From Herbidospora yilanensis (GTDB lineage Bacteria > Actinomycetota > Actinomycetes > Streptosporangiales > Streptosporangiaceae): a stretch of 64,000 bases of DNA. The stretch covers positions 1 to 64,000 of the forward strand of contig NZ_BBXE01000031.1 of the NCBI RefSeq assembly GCF_001570565.1. The letters run 5' to 3'. The position numbers and the translations under genes are program-made. Positions within the stretch are counted from its first letter, which is position 1. Each line of letters begins with the position of its first letter. The notes below the pieces were generated by a model that made no database searches, had not been told where the DNA came from, and saw only the letters and a list, made by a program, of their open reading frames with translations. Of this stretch, positions 29,390-37,940 are shown piece after piece.

Positions 29390-30013
29390 GTGTCCGGCGA
29401 AAGACTGAAGTACCACCAGATCGCGATGCTGCTCGTCCTGATGGCGGAGGGCGTGCCCGACGTCCCCAACACGAAGCTGACGGACTTCTACAAGCTGAAG
29501 TTCACGAACAACAAAGACCGAGAGGCTCTCGTCGAGGGCAAGTTGATCGAGTGTGACAAGACGCGCAAGCCGATGACCTGGAGCCTTACGGACGCGGGAC
29601 GCGACCGGGTGATGGAGGAGATTCTGCTCGGCGTCGACGTTCCCTCTTCGAGGGTGCTCGGGCTGGCTTTCGTCACCTACTTGCAGAACACGCGGGCTCC
29701 GCGGATCGAGACGCCACCCCTCGTTGCCGAGGCGTCGGCGGCCCTGTCCGCGGAAGAAGTCGAGACCCGCATCCGTGAGGCCTACGTGAAGGTCGCGCCG
29801 GGTGCCGGCCGGTGGGCGTCGATCACCAAGTTGCGGGCCGAGTTGACTGGCATCGACCGGGATCTGCAGGACGCGGTCCTGCGCACCATGATGCTCGCAG
29901 GCCGGGTCGACATCGAGCCGGTCGCGATTCTGGGCGACCTCAAGCCCGAAGACCGCGACGCCGCGATCATCATCGGCAGCACGCCCAACCATCAGTTCCG
30001 CATCGGAGCGTGA
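29390..30013 (+). CDS. Winged-helix-like protein of the nuclease-ATPase operon
   Basis: This 207-residue protein of unknown function starts with GTG at 29390 after GAAGGAG, 16 bp downstream of the nuclease gene. Residues about 1-75 read as a winged helix (LKYHQIAMLLVLMAEGVPDV, NKDREALVEGKLIECDKT, TWSLTDAGRDRVMEEI). A second helical unit at about 115-200 (VETRIREAYVKVAPGAGRWA, DLQDAVLRTMMLAGRVDIEP) could be another winged helix. It may recognise DNA or adapt the nuclease to the ATPase. It ends 2 bp before the ATPase gene. Confidence 0.75.
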   Translation: MSGERLKYHQIAMLLVLMAEGVPDVPNTKLTDFYKLKFTNNKDREALVEGKLIECDKTRKPMTWSLTDAGRDRVMEEILLGVDVPSSRVLGLAFVTYLQNTRAPRIETPPLVAEASAALSAEEVETRIREAYVKVAPGAGRWASITKLRAELTGIDRDLQDAVLRTMMLAGRVDIEPVAILGDLKPEDRDAAIIIGSTPNHQFRIGA

Positions 30014-30015
30014 CG

Positions 30016-33000
30016 ATGGTCACCGAATGGTATGCGCTGGAGAGCCTCAAGATCTTCTCTACCGTCAATGCCGCCGGAGACGTCTGGCGGCCGGTTCCCT
30101 TCCATGTCCCGGAGATGCACCCGGCGGCTACTTATGCGCTGACCGCTGGGTTGGACGCCGCCACCGATTCGGCCGAGACGAGCCCGATCGGGGTGGTTCT
30201 CGAGGGGGGCCCCGGAAGCGGGAAGACCCATTTGATGAGCTGGCTACGTGAGCAGGTCATCCATCGCGACGGTTACTTCTTCCTGATGGGAGTCCTTGAC
30301 GCGCGGAGCTTCTGGGAAAGCGCCGTCGTGTCCATGCAGGATGGGCTGGCCCGTGTGGGCTCTGATGAGGAGAGCCAGCTCAAGCGGTTTCTGCGCAGTC
30401 TGACAGGCCTCATGAAGCTGCCTCGGAAACACCAGCAGGCGATCATAGGTAATCAGCCGGTCAGCCGTGACGACCTTGATCTGTTCATCGAGGCCCTCAG
30501 CAAGATCGATCGGCGGGTCGGAAGAGAGGCTCAGGACGTCGCCAGGGCGCTGGTGCTCCTTGCGGCCGGCAACGATGCCTTGGCGGACATCGGCGAGTCC
30601 TACCTCTGCTCCATCGAGGATGGCGAGAGCGACCGCCTCAAGTGGGGGTTCCGGCAGATTCGCAAGTCCCCCCAGGAGATCGTGCGGGACATCTCCCGGC
30701 TTCTGGCGTTGACCGGTCCGAGCGTGATGGCCTTCGACCAGCTCGACGCCTTCATCGCGCAGAGCAGTGTCTTCGTCGAGGGCGGAGCGCAGGACTCGGC
30801 GACGTCGACCGTGCTTCAGTTCGCTCATGGGCTGACCAACCTTCGGGAGGTGACCAGCCGATCTCTGACGGTCCTCTCCTGCCTGCCGGAGTCGTGGGAG
30901 TTGATCCAAGGGCTGGCGGTCAAGAGCTTCCAGGACCGCTTTCAGAAGGCCGCCTTTCTGCGGCGCATCCCGTCTCCCGAAGTCGGGGCCGAGCTGGTCA
31001 CCAAGCGGCTTGAGGGACATTTCAAGGAAATCGGCTTCGATAGGCCCTATCCGACCTGGCCAATCAAATCCGAGGCCTTCGTTCAGGCGCCCTTCTACAC
31101 TCCCCGTGAGGTCTTGGGATGTCTGTCGAGGCACATCCAGAAGTGCCTGATCCAGGGCGAGATCACCGAATTGGGCACTCTCGACACCTCGATCCCGGTC
31201 GGTCCGGTCATCAAGCCCGGGCCGAGCAAGGAGGCGCTCAAGGCGATCGACACGAAGTTCGCGATCCTTGTCGATTCGGCCGACCCGACCGGGGCGATGG
31301 AGGCCAAGCAGGAGGACGCCGTGCTTCCCGACCTGCTTTCCGCCGGGCTTCGGGCCTGGATCGCGGAGCAGGGCGAGATGGCGTCGCACTACCGGGTCGA
31401 TCCCTCGATGGGACAGAAGACCTCTCTGCACGCCGGTCTCAAGCAGGTTCTGAACGAGGCGATCGAGGATGAGATCCACTGGGCCTTCCGGGGAATCGCC
31501 GCCACGCATCATGTGGCCGCGCTGACCCGGCTCCGCAAGGCTGTCTACAAGGCCGGTCTTACCGATGACGCGCCCAAGCGGCGGTTGATCATCGTGCGGA
31601 ACATCCCGTGGAACTCCGGTCCCCGCACCCAGGAAGTGGTCGCCGCCTTCCACGCCAGGGGCGGCCGGGTGATCAGGGCCGATGAAGAGGACCTCAAGGT
31701 CCTGTGCGCTTTACGCGACCTCTACGCCGAGAACATCCCGCACCTCGACGAGTGGATCGGCAGCCGGAAGCCCACCGCTGAGATCAAGCTCCTCAAGGAC
31801 GCCCTGAGCGACTGGCCGGACCCCACGGCTCCGCGGGTCGACATCCCAAAAGCACCTGAGGGCGACATCCTTGAGGAGCCGCCCGCGTTGCCGACCCGTG
31901 AGGCGGGCACCTCCGGGCATTCGCCCGTGACGTTGGCCGGCCAGGTCGTGCTGCCCCCCAAGCCGCCCACGCTGGTCGTCGGCCGTTCCTACGAGCGGGG
32001 GCTGCCGGTCTCCGTCGAGCTGGAGGCGCTGCGGAAGCACACCGCGATCTTCGCCGGCTCCGGTTCGGGCAAGACCGTCCTGATCAGGCGGATCGTCGAA
32101 GAGTGCGCATTGCAGGGCGTCTCGTCGATCGTGCTCGACACCAACAACGACCTCGCTCGTCTCGGTGACGCGTGGCCGGCGGAGCCGTCCGCCTGGGGGC
32201 CCGGTGACGCGGCCCGGGCGGCGCGCTACATCGCCGACACCGACGTCGTCGTCTGGACGCCGCGCAGGGAGAAGGGGCGGCCGCTGGCGTTCCGGCCGCT
32301 GCCCGACTTCGCCGGGGTCCGGGACGACGTCGACGAGTTCAACGAGGCCGTCGACGCCGCCGTCGCCGCGCTGATCCCGAGGGCCAAGGCCGAGGGGAAC
32401 ACCAGCAAGGCCGAAGTGGCGCGGGCGGTGCTCAAGGAGGCCGTCGTCCACTTCGGCAGGTACGGGAGCGGGGGGCTCAACGGGCTCATCGGGCTGCTCG
32501 CCGACTTTCCCGAGGAGGTCAGCCGGATCAGCGGCGCGGTCAAGATCGCCGACGGGCTCGCGCAGGTGCTCCGGGCCGCGATGGTCAACGATCCGCTGTT
32601 CGGCGGCGAGGGCCAGCCGGTCGATCCCGGCCGGTTGCTCACCCCGGCCGCCGGCAAGCGGGCGCGGGTCTCGGTCATCTCGTTCGTGGGGCTGCAGAGC
32701 GACTCCGAGCGGCAGTCGTTCGTGAACCAGCTCCAGATGGCCCTGTTCGCCTGGATCAAGAAGAACCCGGCGGGTGACCGGCCGCTGGGCGGGCTGTTCG
32801 TCATGGACGAGGCGCAGAACTTCGCCCCTTCCGGCGCGTCGACCGTGTGCACGCAGAGCACGCTCGCGCTCGCCTCCCAGGCCCGGAAGTACGGGCTGGG
32901 GCTGGTGTTCGCGACGCAGGCGCCGAAGGGGCTGCACAACCGGATCCCCGGCAACGCGGCGACGCAGTTCTACGGGCTGCTCAACGCGCAGGTGCAGATC

Positions 33001-33189
33001 GAGGCGGCCAAGGAGATGGCCCGGGTGAAGGGCGGCAGGGCCGACGACATCGGGTCGCTCAAGAGCGGTCAGTTCTACGTCGCGCCCGAGGGGGCGGGGT
33101 TCGCGAAGGTGCGTACGCCCCTCTGCCTGAGCCACCACCCCCGGGCGCCGCTGACCACCGAGGAGGTCATCGACCGGGCGAGCCGGTGA
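30016..33189 (+). CDS. Dual-ATPase protein: ORC/STAND-like module fused to a HerA/FtsK-like module
   Basis: This is a 1057-residue protein. Module 1 has Walker A GGPGSGKTH (64-72) and Walker B SVMAFDQLDAF (236-246), like ORC/Cdc6 or STAND ATPases. A middle region (about 400-600) includes RRLIIVRNIPWNSGPRTQEV and GGRVIRADEEDLKVLCALRD, not assigned. After a Pro-rich linker (about 605-650), module 2 is HerA-type: GSGSGKTV (681-688), Walker B LFVMDEAQNF (927-936) and FATQAPKGLHN. It probably pumps or remodels DNA for the nuclease of gene 1. Codon third positions are richer in A/T in the first two-thirds than in the HerA part. It overlaps the next gene by 23 nt, convergent. Confidence 0.88.
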   Translation: MVTEWYALESLKIFSTVNAAGDVWRPVPFHVPEMHPAATYALTAGLDAATDSAETSPIGVVLEGGPGSGKTHLMSWLREQVIHRDGYFFLMGVLDARSFWESAVVSMQDGLARVGSDEESQLKRFLRSLTGLMKLPRKHQQAIIGNQPVSRDDLDLFIEALSKIDRRVGREAQDVARALVLLAAGNDALADIGESYLCSIEDGESDRLKWGFRQIRKSPQEIVRDISRLLALTGPSVMAFDQLDAFIAQSSVFVEGGAQDSATSTVLQFAHGLTNLREVTSRSLTVLSCLPESWELIQGLAVKSFQDRFQKAAFLRRIPSPEVGAELVTKRLEGHFKEIGFDRPYPTWPIKSEAFVQAPFYTPREVLGCLSRHIQKCLIQGEITELGTLDTSIPVGPVIKPGPSKEALKAIDTKFAILVDSADPTGAMEAKQEDAVLPDLLSAGLRAWIAEQGEMASHYRVDPSMGQKTSLHAGLKQVLNEAIEDEIHWAFRGIAATHHVAALTRLRKAVYKAGLTDDAPKRRLIIVRNIPWNSGPRTQEVVAAFHARGGRVIRADEEDLKVLCALRDLYAENIPHLDEWIGSRKPTAEIKLLKDALSDWPDPTAPRVDIPKAPEGDILEEPPALPTREAGTSGHSPVTLAGQVVLPPKPPTLVVGRSYERGLPVSVELEALRKHTAIFAGSGSGKTVLIRRIVEECALQGVSSIVLDTNNDLARLGDAWPAEPSAWGPGDAARAARYIADTDVVVWTPRREKGRPLAFRPLPDFAGVRDDVDEFNEAVDAAVAALIPRAKAEGNTSKAEVARAVLKEAVVHFGRYGSGGLNGLIGLLADFPEEVSRISGAVKIADGLAQVLRAAMVNDPLFGGEGQPVDPGRLLTPAAGKRARVSVISFVGLQSDSERQSFVNQLQMALFAWIKKNPAGDRPLGGLFVMDEAQNFAPSGASTVCTQSTLALASQARKYGLGLVFATQAPKGLHNRIPGNAATQFYGLLNAQVQIEAAKEMARVKGGRADDIGSLKSGQFYVAPEGAGFAKVRTPLCLSHHPRAPLTTEEVIDRASR

Positions 33190-34846
33190 CCCTGGCGGTC
33201 AGCCAGAATTCGCCGGGGTCGTGCTCACCTCGCAGGGTGGGGAGGATCGTGCGCGGCACCAGGACGTTGGTCCCGGGGTGCGGCTGCACGACCTCCCCCT
33301 CCCGCCGGACCCCCGCCGGCCGGCCGGGATCGGTCGCGTCCTCGATGCGGGACAAGCCTTGGCCCGAGCTCGCCCACGCGAACCCGTCGCCGCTGTCGCG
33401 GCCGGTCTCGGTGTCGCGGTCGACGGCGAAGGCCGCCTCGGCGGTGAACAGGCGGCGGGCCGACTTGATGCGGTGGACGCGCAGGTGGCCGGAGTCGCGG
33501 GGGACCAGCCACGTCTCGATCTCGACGTCGTCCCACGGTGACCAGCGCAGGTGGAGGTCTCCGACGGCCTCCGGGACCTCGCAGCAGCGCCAGTGCCGGC
33601 CGTCGTCGCTCAGCGCCAGGGTGTTGTCGAAGGCGCCCTGTTCGAGGCCGTGACCGCCGGCCGGGACGCTGAAGCCGAAGACCGTCGAGTAGGCGAACTT
33701 GGCGTATTTCGCCGCGCCGCCTCTGGCCCACATGTTGTGCTGCGCCGTGCTCAGCAGGACCACGTGGCGGCCTCCGTCCGACCGGATCACGGCCGTCCCG
33801 GCCTCGGGCTGGTGGACGACCCCGTCGGGCAACGCCGCGGGGGTCTCCGGGGTGGTCCAGAAGGGGTGGTCTTCCGGCAGGGCCAGCGGGAGGAACGCCT
33901 TCATGGCCCAGTAGGGCGAACCGGGCGCGTTGTACTGCTCCGCGAGGAGCGGCTGCGGGTAGGCGTAGCCGATGGTAAGGACGCCGTCGCGGCCGGCCAC
34001 GTCGCGGCTCCGCCACCAGCGCAGGTGCCGGAGCAGGTAGCCCTTGGTCTCGCCCCACGGCAGCGCGTCGACCCCGGCGAACGCCAGCGCGCCCCAGAAC
34101 GCGGCCTGGGCGTGCCGGTAGGTCATCGACCGGCCGAAGGGGACGGCCGCGCCGTCGGCGGCGAACCAGTGGCGGAAGTCGAGGGCGAACTCGCCCGCCC
34201 GGGTGCGGAAGCGCTCGGCTCGGGCGTTCTCGCTCAGACCGGCGTAGATCAGGCCGTAGTAGTGCATCGCGAACGGCACGTAGTAGTCGCGCTGGGCGGT
34301 CCGGCCGTCGGAATACCAGCCGCGGCCCAGGTCGAACGACTCCAGGCGGTCGAGCCGGGCCTCGACCGACGGCTCGTCGAAGGGCACGCCCACGCGGCGC
34401 AGCCCCAGGCTCACCAGGACGGGGAAGAACTGCCAGTTGTTGTCGACGCCCGGCCGGGCGAGGGACTGGGAGAGCCACGCCGCCACCCGGTCGCGCTCGA
34501 TTCCGCTCAGACCGTCCCACAATCGGTCGGGCGCCAGGGCGAGGGCGAAGCCGAGCGCGGCGGTCTCCACCAGGCGCTGGTCGACGTCGGCGATGTCGCC
34601 CCAGTATTCGGGGTGACCGGGGTCGGTGCCGTTCGCCAGGCCCTCGCGCCACGGGTCCAGGCCCTCGCCCAGCGGCGCGAGGCCCCACAGAGGGCGGGCG
34701 AAGGCTTCCAGCTCGGCGGCGGCGTCGTCGTAGTGGGCGGTGTTCACGCCGAGTCTCAGGCGGGCGCGGCCGGGGCTGAAGAACGGGTGGAGCGGGGTGA
34801 CGAGATCCCGGACGAGCTGGGCCATCGACGCACGATCCGCTGCCAT
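33167..34846 (-). CDS. DUF2264 domain-containing protein
   Basis: This 559-residue cytoplasmic protein is of the DUF2264 family, whose members look like alpha/alpha-toroid carbohydrate-active enzymes beside sugar genes. It is rich in aromatic residues: DNNWQFFPVLVSLGLR, GWYSDGRTAQRDYYVPFAMHYYGLIYA, STAQHNMWARGGAAKYAKFAYST. AGGAGCGAG precedes the ATG at 34846. It diverges from an aldehyde dehydrogenase gene across a 55-bp, very AT-rich region with an inverted repeat, so the two are likely co-regulated. Hydrolysis or lysis of an oligosaccharide is plausible; no catalytic residue can be named. Confidence 0.85.
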   Translation of the reverse strand: MAADRASMAQLVRDLVTPLHPFFSPGRARLRLGVNTAHYDDAAAELEAFARPLWGLAPLGEGLDPWREGLANGTDPGHPEYWGDIADVDQRLVETAALGFALALAPDRLWDGLSGIERDRVAAWLSQSLARPGVDNNWQFFPVLVSLGLRRVGVPFDEPSVEARLDRLESFDLGRGWYSDGRTAQRDYYVPFAMHYYGLIYAGLSENARAERFRTRAGEFALDFRHWFAADGAAVPFGRSMTYRHAQAAFWGALAFAGVDALPWGETKGYLLRHLRWWRSRDVAGRDGVLTIGYAYPQPLLAEQYNAPGSPYWAMKAFLPLALPEDHPFWTTPETPAALPDGVVHQPEAGTAVIRSDGGRHVVLLSTAQHNMWARGGAAKYAKFAYSTVFGFSVPAGGHGLEQGAFDNTLALSDDGRHWRCCEVPEAVGDLHLRWSPWDDVEIETWLVPRDSGHLRVHRIKSARRLFTAEAAFAVDRDTETGRDSGDGFAWASSGQGLSRIEDATDPGRPAGVRREGEVVQPHPGTNVLVPRTILPTLRGEHDPGEFWLTARVTGSPGR

Positions 34847-34859
34847 CTCGCTCCTGTCA

Positions 34860-34889
34860 ATACTTATTTTTATATATACGTTTAAGTAT
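34860..34889. promoter_or_regulatory. AT-rich dyad between DUF2264 and aldehyde dehydrogenase genes
   Basis: ATACTTA (34860-34866) and TAAGTAT (34883-34889) are perfect inverted repeats 16 bp apart, inside an almost GC-free stretch that includes TATATATA. It is shared by the two divergent genes and is a good candidate operator plus promoter. Confidence 0.55.
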
Positions 34890-34901
34890 AGAATATAGCC
34901 T

Positions 34902-36290
34902 ATGCACTACATCGATGGGGCTTTCGTCCCGGCCGTCCACACCGCTCCCGTGCACGAGAAGGCCACCGGGGCCGAGATCGGCCGGTACGCCCTCGGCACC
35001 CCCGCCGACGTCGACCGGGCCGTCGAGGCCGCCCGCCGGGCCCAGCCGGGATGGGCCGCCCTCGGGGCGCCCGAGAGGGCCGCCTACCTGACGGCGTTCG
35101 CCGACCACCTGCGGTCGCGCCACGACGAGCTCGTCGAGTCGTCCATGCGGGAGACCGGCGGAGTGCGGGCCAAGGCCGTCGACGAGGTGTCGGCGGGGCT
35201 GAAGCAGCTCGCCATCTCCGCGGTGGAGGCGTGCGGGACGGCGGGGGACGTCCTGCAGCCGTACAAGGCCGGGAAGTTGTCGTTGTCGCGGGCGGTGCCG
35301 CTCGGGGTGCTCGGGATCATCACGCCCTGGAACTATCCGATGAATCTGGCCATGCGGGCGGTCGCGCCGGGGCTGGCGTTCGGGAACACCATCGTGCTCA
35401 AGCCGGCCGAGCTGACGCCGATCATCGGCGGGCGGGTGCTGGCCGAGGCGGCCGACGCGGCCGGGCTGCCGCCGGGCGTCTTCAACGTCGTCGAGGGCGA
35501 CGGGCCCGAGGCGGGGCACGCGCTGGCCGAGCACCGGGGGCTCGACCTGCTCGACTTCACGGGGTCGCGGGAGGTCGGCACGGCCATCGCGTCGTCGGCC
35601 GCCCGGGACCTGCGGCCGGTGCGGCTGGAACTCGGCGGGAGCAACGCGTTCGTGGTGCTCGACGACGCCGACGTCGAACTGGCCGCCTCCTGCGCGATGA
35701 TCGCGTCGCTGGAGTTCCAGGGGCAGACGTGCATCAGCGCGAGCCGTCACATCGTGCTCGAACCGGTCGCCGAGGCGTACGTCGCCGCGCTCACCCGCAA
35801 GGTCGCCGCGCTGACCGTCGGGAACCCGTTCGACCCCGGCGTCGACCTCGGGCCGCTGATCAGCGAGGCGCAACGCGACCGCGTGCACGAGCGCATCGTG
35901 TCGCCGTCCGTCGAGAAGGGGGCCGTCGTCGCCGCCGGCGCGACCTACGACGGGCTGTTCTACCGGCCGACCGTGCTCACCGGGGTCACCCCGGACATGC
36001 CGGCGTTCGCCGAGGAGATCTTCGGGCCGGTGCTGCCGGTCACCGTCGCGGCGAGTGAGGAGGAGGCGATCGGGCTGGTCAACGGCTATCCGATGTTGAT
36101 GAACTCCGTCTTCAGCCGGGATCTGATGCGAGGCATGGCCGTCGCGGAACGGCTGAACGCGGGGGAGGTGCACGTCAACGACGCGCACGCCCGGCACGGA
36201 GCCGAGAACCAGTTGCCCGGGTTCACCCGCCGCCAGTGGATCGGGGTGCAGCGCGGGCCGCTCGACCTGCCCGAATGGACCCGGCGGTGA
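34902..36290 (+). CDS. Aldehyde dehydrogenase family protein
   Basis: This 462-residue NAD(P)+-dependent aldehyde dehydrogenase has the Asn of the oxyanion hole in ITPWNYPMNLA (144), general base Glu243 in LELGGSNAF and nucleophile Cys277 in EFQGQTCISASR. Coenzyme motif FTGSREVG is present. The substrate is unknown; relatives include benzaldehyde and succinate-semialdehyde types. It overlaps the 2-hydroxyacid dehydrogenase gene by 16 nt and diverges from DUF2264, suggesting a small sugar-acid or aldehyde catabolic unit. Confidence 0.93.
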   Translation: MHYIDGAFVPAVHTAPVHEKATGAEIGRYALGTPADVDRAVEAARRAQPGWAALGAPERAAYLTAFADHLRSRHDELVESSMRETGGVRAKAVDEVSAGLKQLAISAVEACGTAGDVLQPYKAGKLSLSRAVPLGVLGIITPWNYPMNLAMRAVAPGLAFGNTIVLKPAELTPIIGGRVLAEAADAAGLPPGVFNVVEGDGPEAGHALAEHRGLDLLDFTGSREVGTAIASSAARDLRPVRLELGGSNAFVVLDDADVELAASCAMIASLEFQGQTCISASRHIVLEPVAEAYVAALTRKVAALTVGNPFDPGVDLGPLISEAQRDRVHERIVSPSVEKGAVVAAGATYDGLFYRPTVLTGVTPDMPAFAEEIFGPVLPVTVAASEEEAIGLVNGYPMLMNSVFSRDLMRGMAVAERLNAGEVHVNDAHARHGAENQLPGFTRRQWIGVQRGPLDLPEWTRR

Positions 36291-37225
36291 TCGTCGACTA
36301 CGCGATGTTCCCGGAGCTCACCGTCCGGCTGTTCGGCCGGCCCGACGCGCCGCTGACCGAGTTCCGCAGCCCGGCCGCGCGGGCGAGGCTGGCCCGCACG
36401 GAGATCCTGGTGACCGGCTGGGGCTGCCCCGTCCTCGACGGCGGGGCGCTCGACGCCGCGCCCAACCTGAAGGCCGTCGTGCACGCCGCCGGGAGCATCA
36501 AGGGGCACGTCACCCCCGAGGTGTTCGCACGGGGCGTCGTGGTCAGCTCGGCCGCCGACGCCAACGCGATCCCGGTCGCGGAGTTCACACTGGCGATGAT
36601 CCTGCTGGCCAACAAGGCCGTGCCGAGGCTGGCCCGCGAATACCGCGCGGCCAGGAGCGACCTGGGCCTGCTGACGCGGGACGACGACCTCGGCAACTAC
36701 CGCAAGACCGTCGGCGTCGTCGGCGCCTCCCGGGTCGGCAGGCGGGTCATCGAGCTGCTCCGGCCCTTCGACCTGGACGTGCTGGTCGCCGACCCCTACG
36801 CCGACGACCTGGTCACCTGCGACCTCGACGTCGTGATCGGCCGCAGCGACGTGGTGTCGATCCACGCCCCGGCCACGCCGGAGACGTACCGGCTCATCGG
36901 CGCGGAGCGCCTGCGGGCGCTCAAGGACGGCGCGACCCTCATCAACACCGCCCGGGGTTCCCTCGTGGACGAGACCGCGCTCGTCGAGGAGCTCCGCACC
37001 GGCCGGATCTCCGCGATCCTGGACGTCACCGACCCTGAGCCGCCCGCGCCCGACTCGCCGCTCTGGGAGCTGCCCAACGTGGTGCTCACCCCGCACGTCG
37101 CGGGGGCGCTGGGGTCGGAGGTCGGGCGGCTGGGGCAGACGGCGCTGGAGGAGGTGGCACGGCTGACGCGCGGTGTCCCCCTGAGGTACGAGGTGGACCC
37201 GCGCGTCCTGTCGCGTCAGGCCTAG
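36275..37225 (+). CDS. D-isomer-specific 2-hydroxyacid dehydrogenase
   Basis: This protein of about 316 residues has the N-terminal catalytic half, an NAD-binding Rossmann motif TVGVVGASRVGRRVIE, catalytic Arg in INTARGSLVDE, Glu in DVTDPEPP and His in VVLTPHVAG. It reduces 2-keto acids or oxidises D-2-hydroxyacids. Two starts are possible: ATG 36275 or GTG 36287 (GTGA with the upstream stop). Either is coupled to the aldehyde dehydrogenase gene. Confidence 0.92.
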   Translation: MDPAVIVDYAMFPELTVRLFGRPDAPLTEFRSPAARARLARTEILVTGWGCPVLDGGALDAAPNLKAVVHAAGSIKGHVTPEVFARGVVVSSAADANAIPVAEFTLAMILLANKAVPRLAREYRAARSDLGLLTRDDDLGNYRKTVGVVGASRVGRRVIELLRPFDLDVLVADPYADDLVTCDLDVVIGRSDVVSIHAPATPETYRLIGAERLRALKDGATLINTARGSLVDETALVEELRTGRISAILDVTDPEPPAPDSPLWELPNVVLTPHVAGALGSEVGRLGQTALEEVARLTRGVPLRYEVDPRVLSRQA

Positions 37226-37520
37226 ACGAGTAGTTCCGAGTGGCTCAGTGCGGGTTTGAGAACGTCACGTCGACGAGTCAAGTGTCAGTTCCGCTGACGC
37301 CTGGCGGCGTGTCCGCGCGGGTGATACGGCGCGCGATACCGGTGATGGCGGCCCTAGCGGATCATGGCCTCAGATGTGGCCGGGTGGCGTTCGTGGTGCA
37401 CATCCAGCCGTAGATCGGGATGTGGCGAACGAGCGCTGAAGCTGCGGCTAAGGTCTTCGGTGACGCTTCGTGCCGTGCGATCGCCGAAGCCGGAAACCGC
37501 TGCCAGAGGAAGGATTCTCG

Positions 37521-37892
37521 GTGATCGGCAGGCTGCAGTGCGTGGTTCTGGACTGCCAGGATGTTCTGGAACTCGCGCAGTTTTACCAATCGCTTCTGGG
37601 TGGCATGGTCAATCAGCCCGATCCCCGGTGGGCGGTCAGCGACGACTTTTCGACTCTTCATACCGGCTCCGGCCTCGTGCTCGCGTTTCAGCGTGTGAAG
37701 GACTACCGAGCGCCACAGTGGCCGGACACCGCGCACCCGCAACAATTTCACCTGGATATCGATGTCCCTGACCTCGAGCAGGCCCAGAACCAGGTCCTCG
37801 GTCTCAGCGCCACACTGCTTCATGTCGACGCTCGCGGCTGGAGGATCTTCGCAGACCCGGCAGGTCATCCGTTCTGCCTGCTCAAGGGCTGA
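37521..37892 (+). CDS. VOC family (glyoxalase-like) protein
   Basis: This 123-residue vicinal oxygen chelate domain starts VIGRLQCVVLDCQDVLELAQ. It continues with the paired beta-alpha-beta-beta units (FYQSLLGGMVNQ, HPQQFHLDIDVPDLEQAQ, GWRIFADPAGHPFCLL). It has a His in FHLDIDV and the C-terminal PFCLL strand; the metal site may be partial. The GTG at 37521 follows AGAGGAAGGA. It is isolated between intergenic sequence and a decayed transposase; base composition is less GC-rich than neighbours, so it may have been acquired. Confidence 0.8.
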   Translation: MIGRLQCVVLDCQDVLELAQFYQSLLGGMVNQPDPRWAVSDDFSTLHTGSGLVLAFQRVKDYRAPQWPDTAHPQQFHLDIDVPDLEQAQNQVLGLSATLLHVDARGWRIFADPAGHPFCLLKG

Positions 37893-37940
37893 CGAAGCAG
37901 GTCTTCCCTGTCGGGAGCGACGGCCCAGCCGAATCTCATC

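Noticed and set aside
29812-30015. Upstream extension of the dual-ATPase frame
   Set aside because: It overlaps the coding end of the winged-helix gene in another frame and has low-complexity Arg/Gly content; ATG 30016 starts the protein-like sequence.
28324-33189. BREX, Pgl, DISARM or archaeal HerA-NurA assignment
   Set aside because: No PglZ, methyltransferase, PLD, Lon-like or NurA gene is present, and the N-terminal ATPase does not resemble BrxC/PglY by its motif spelling.
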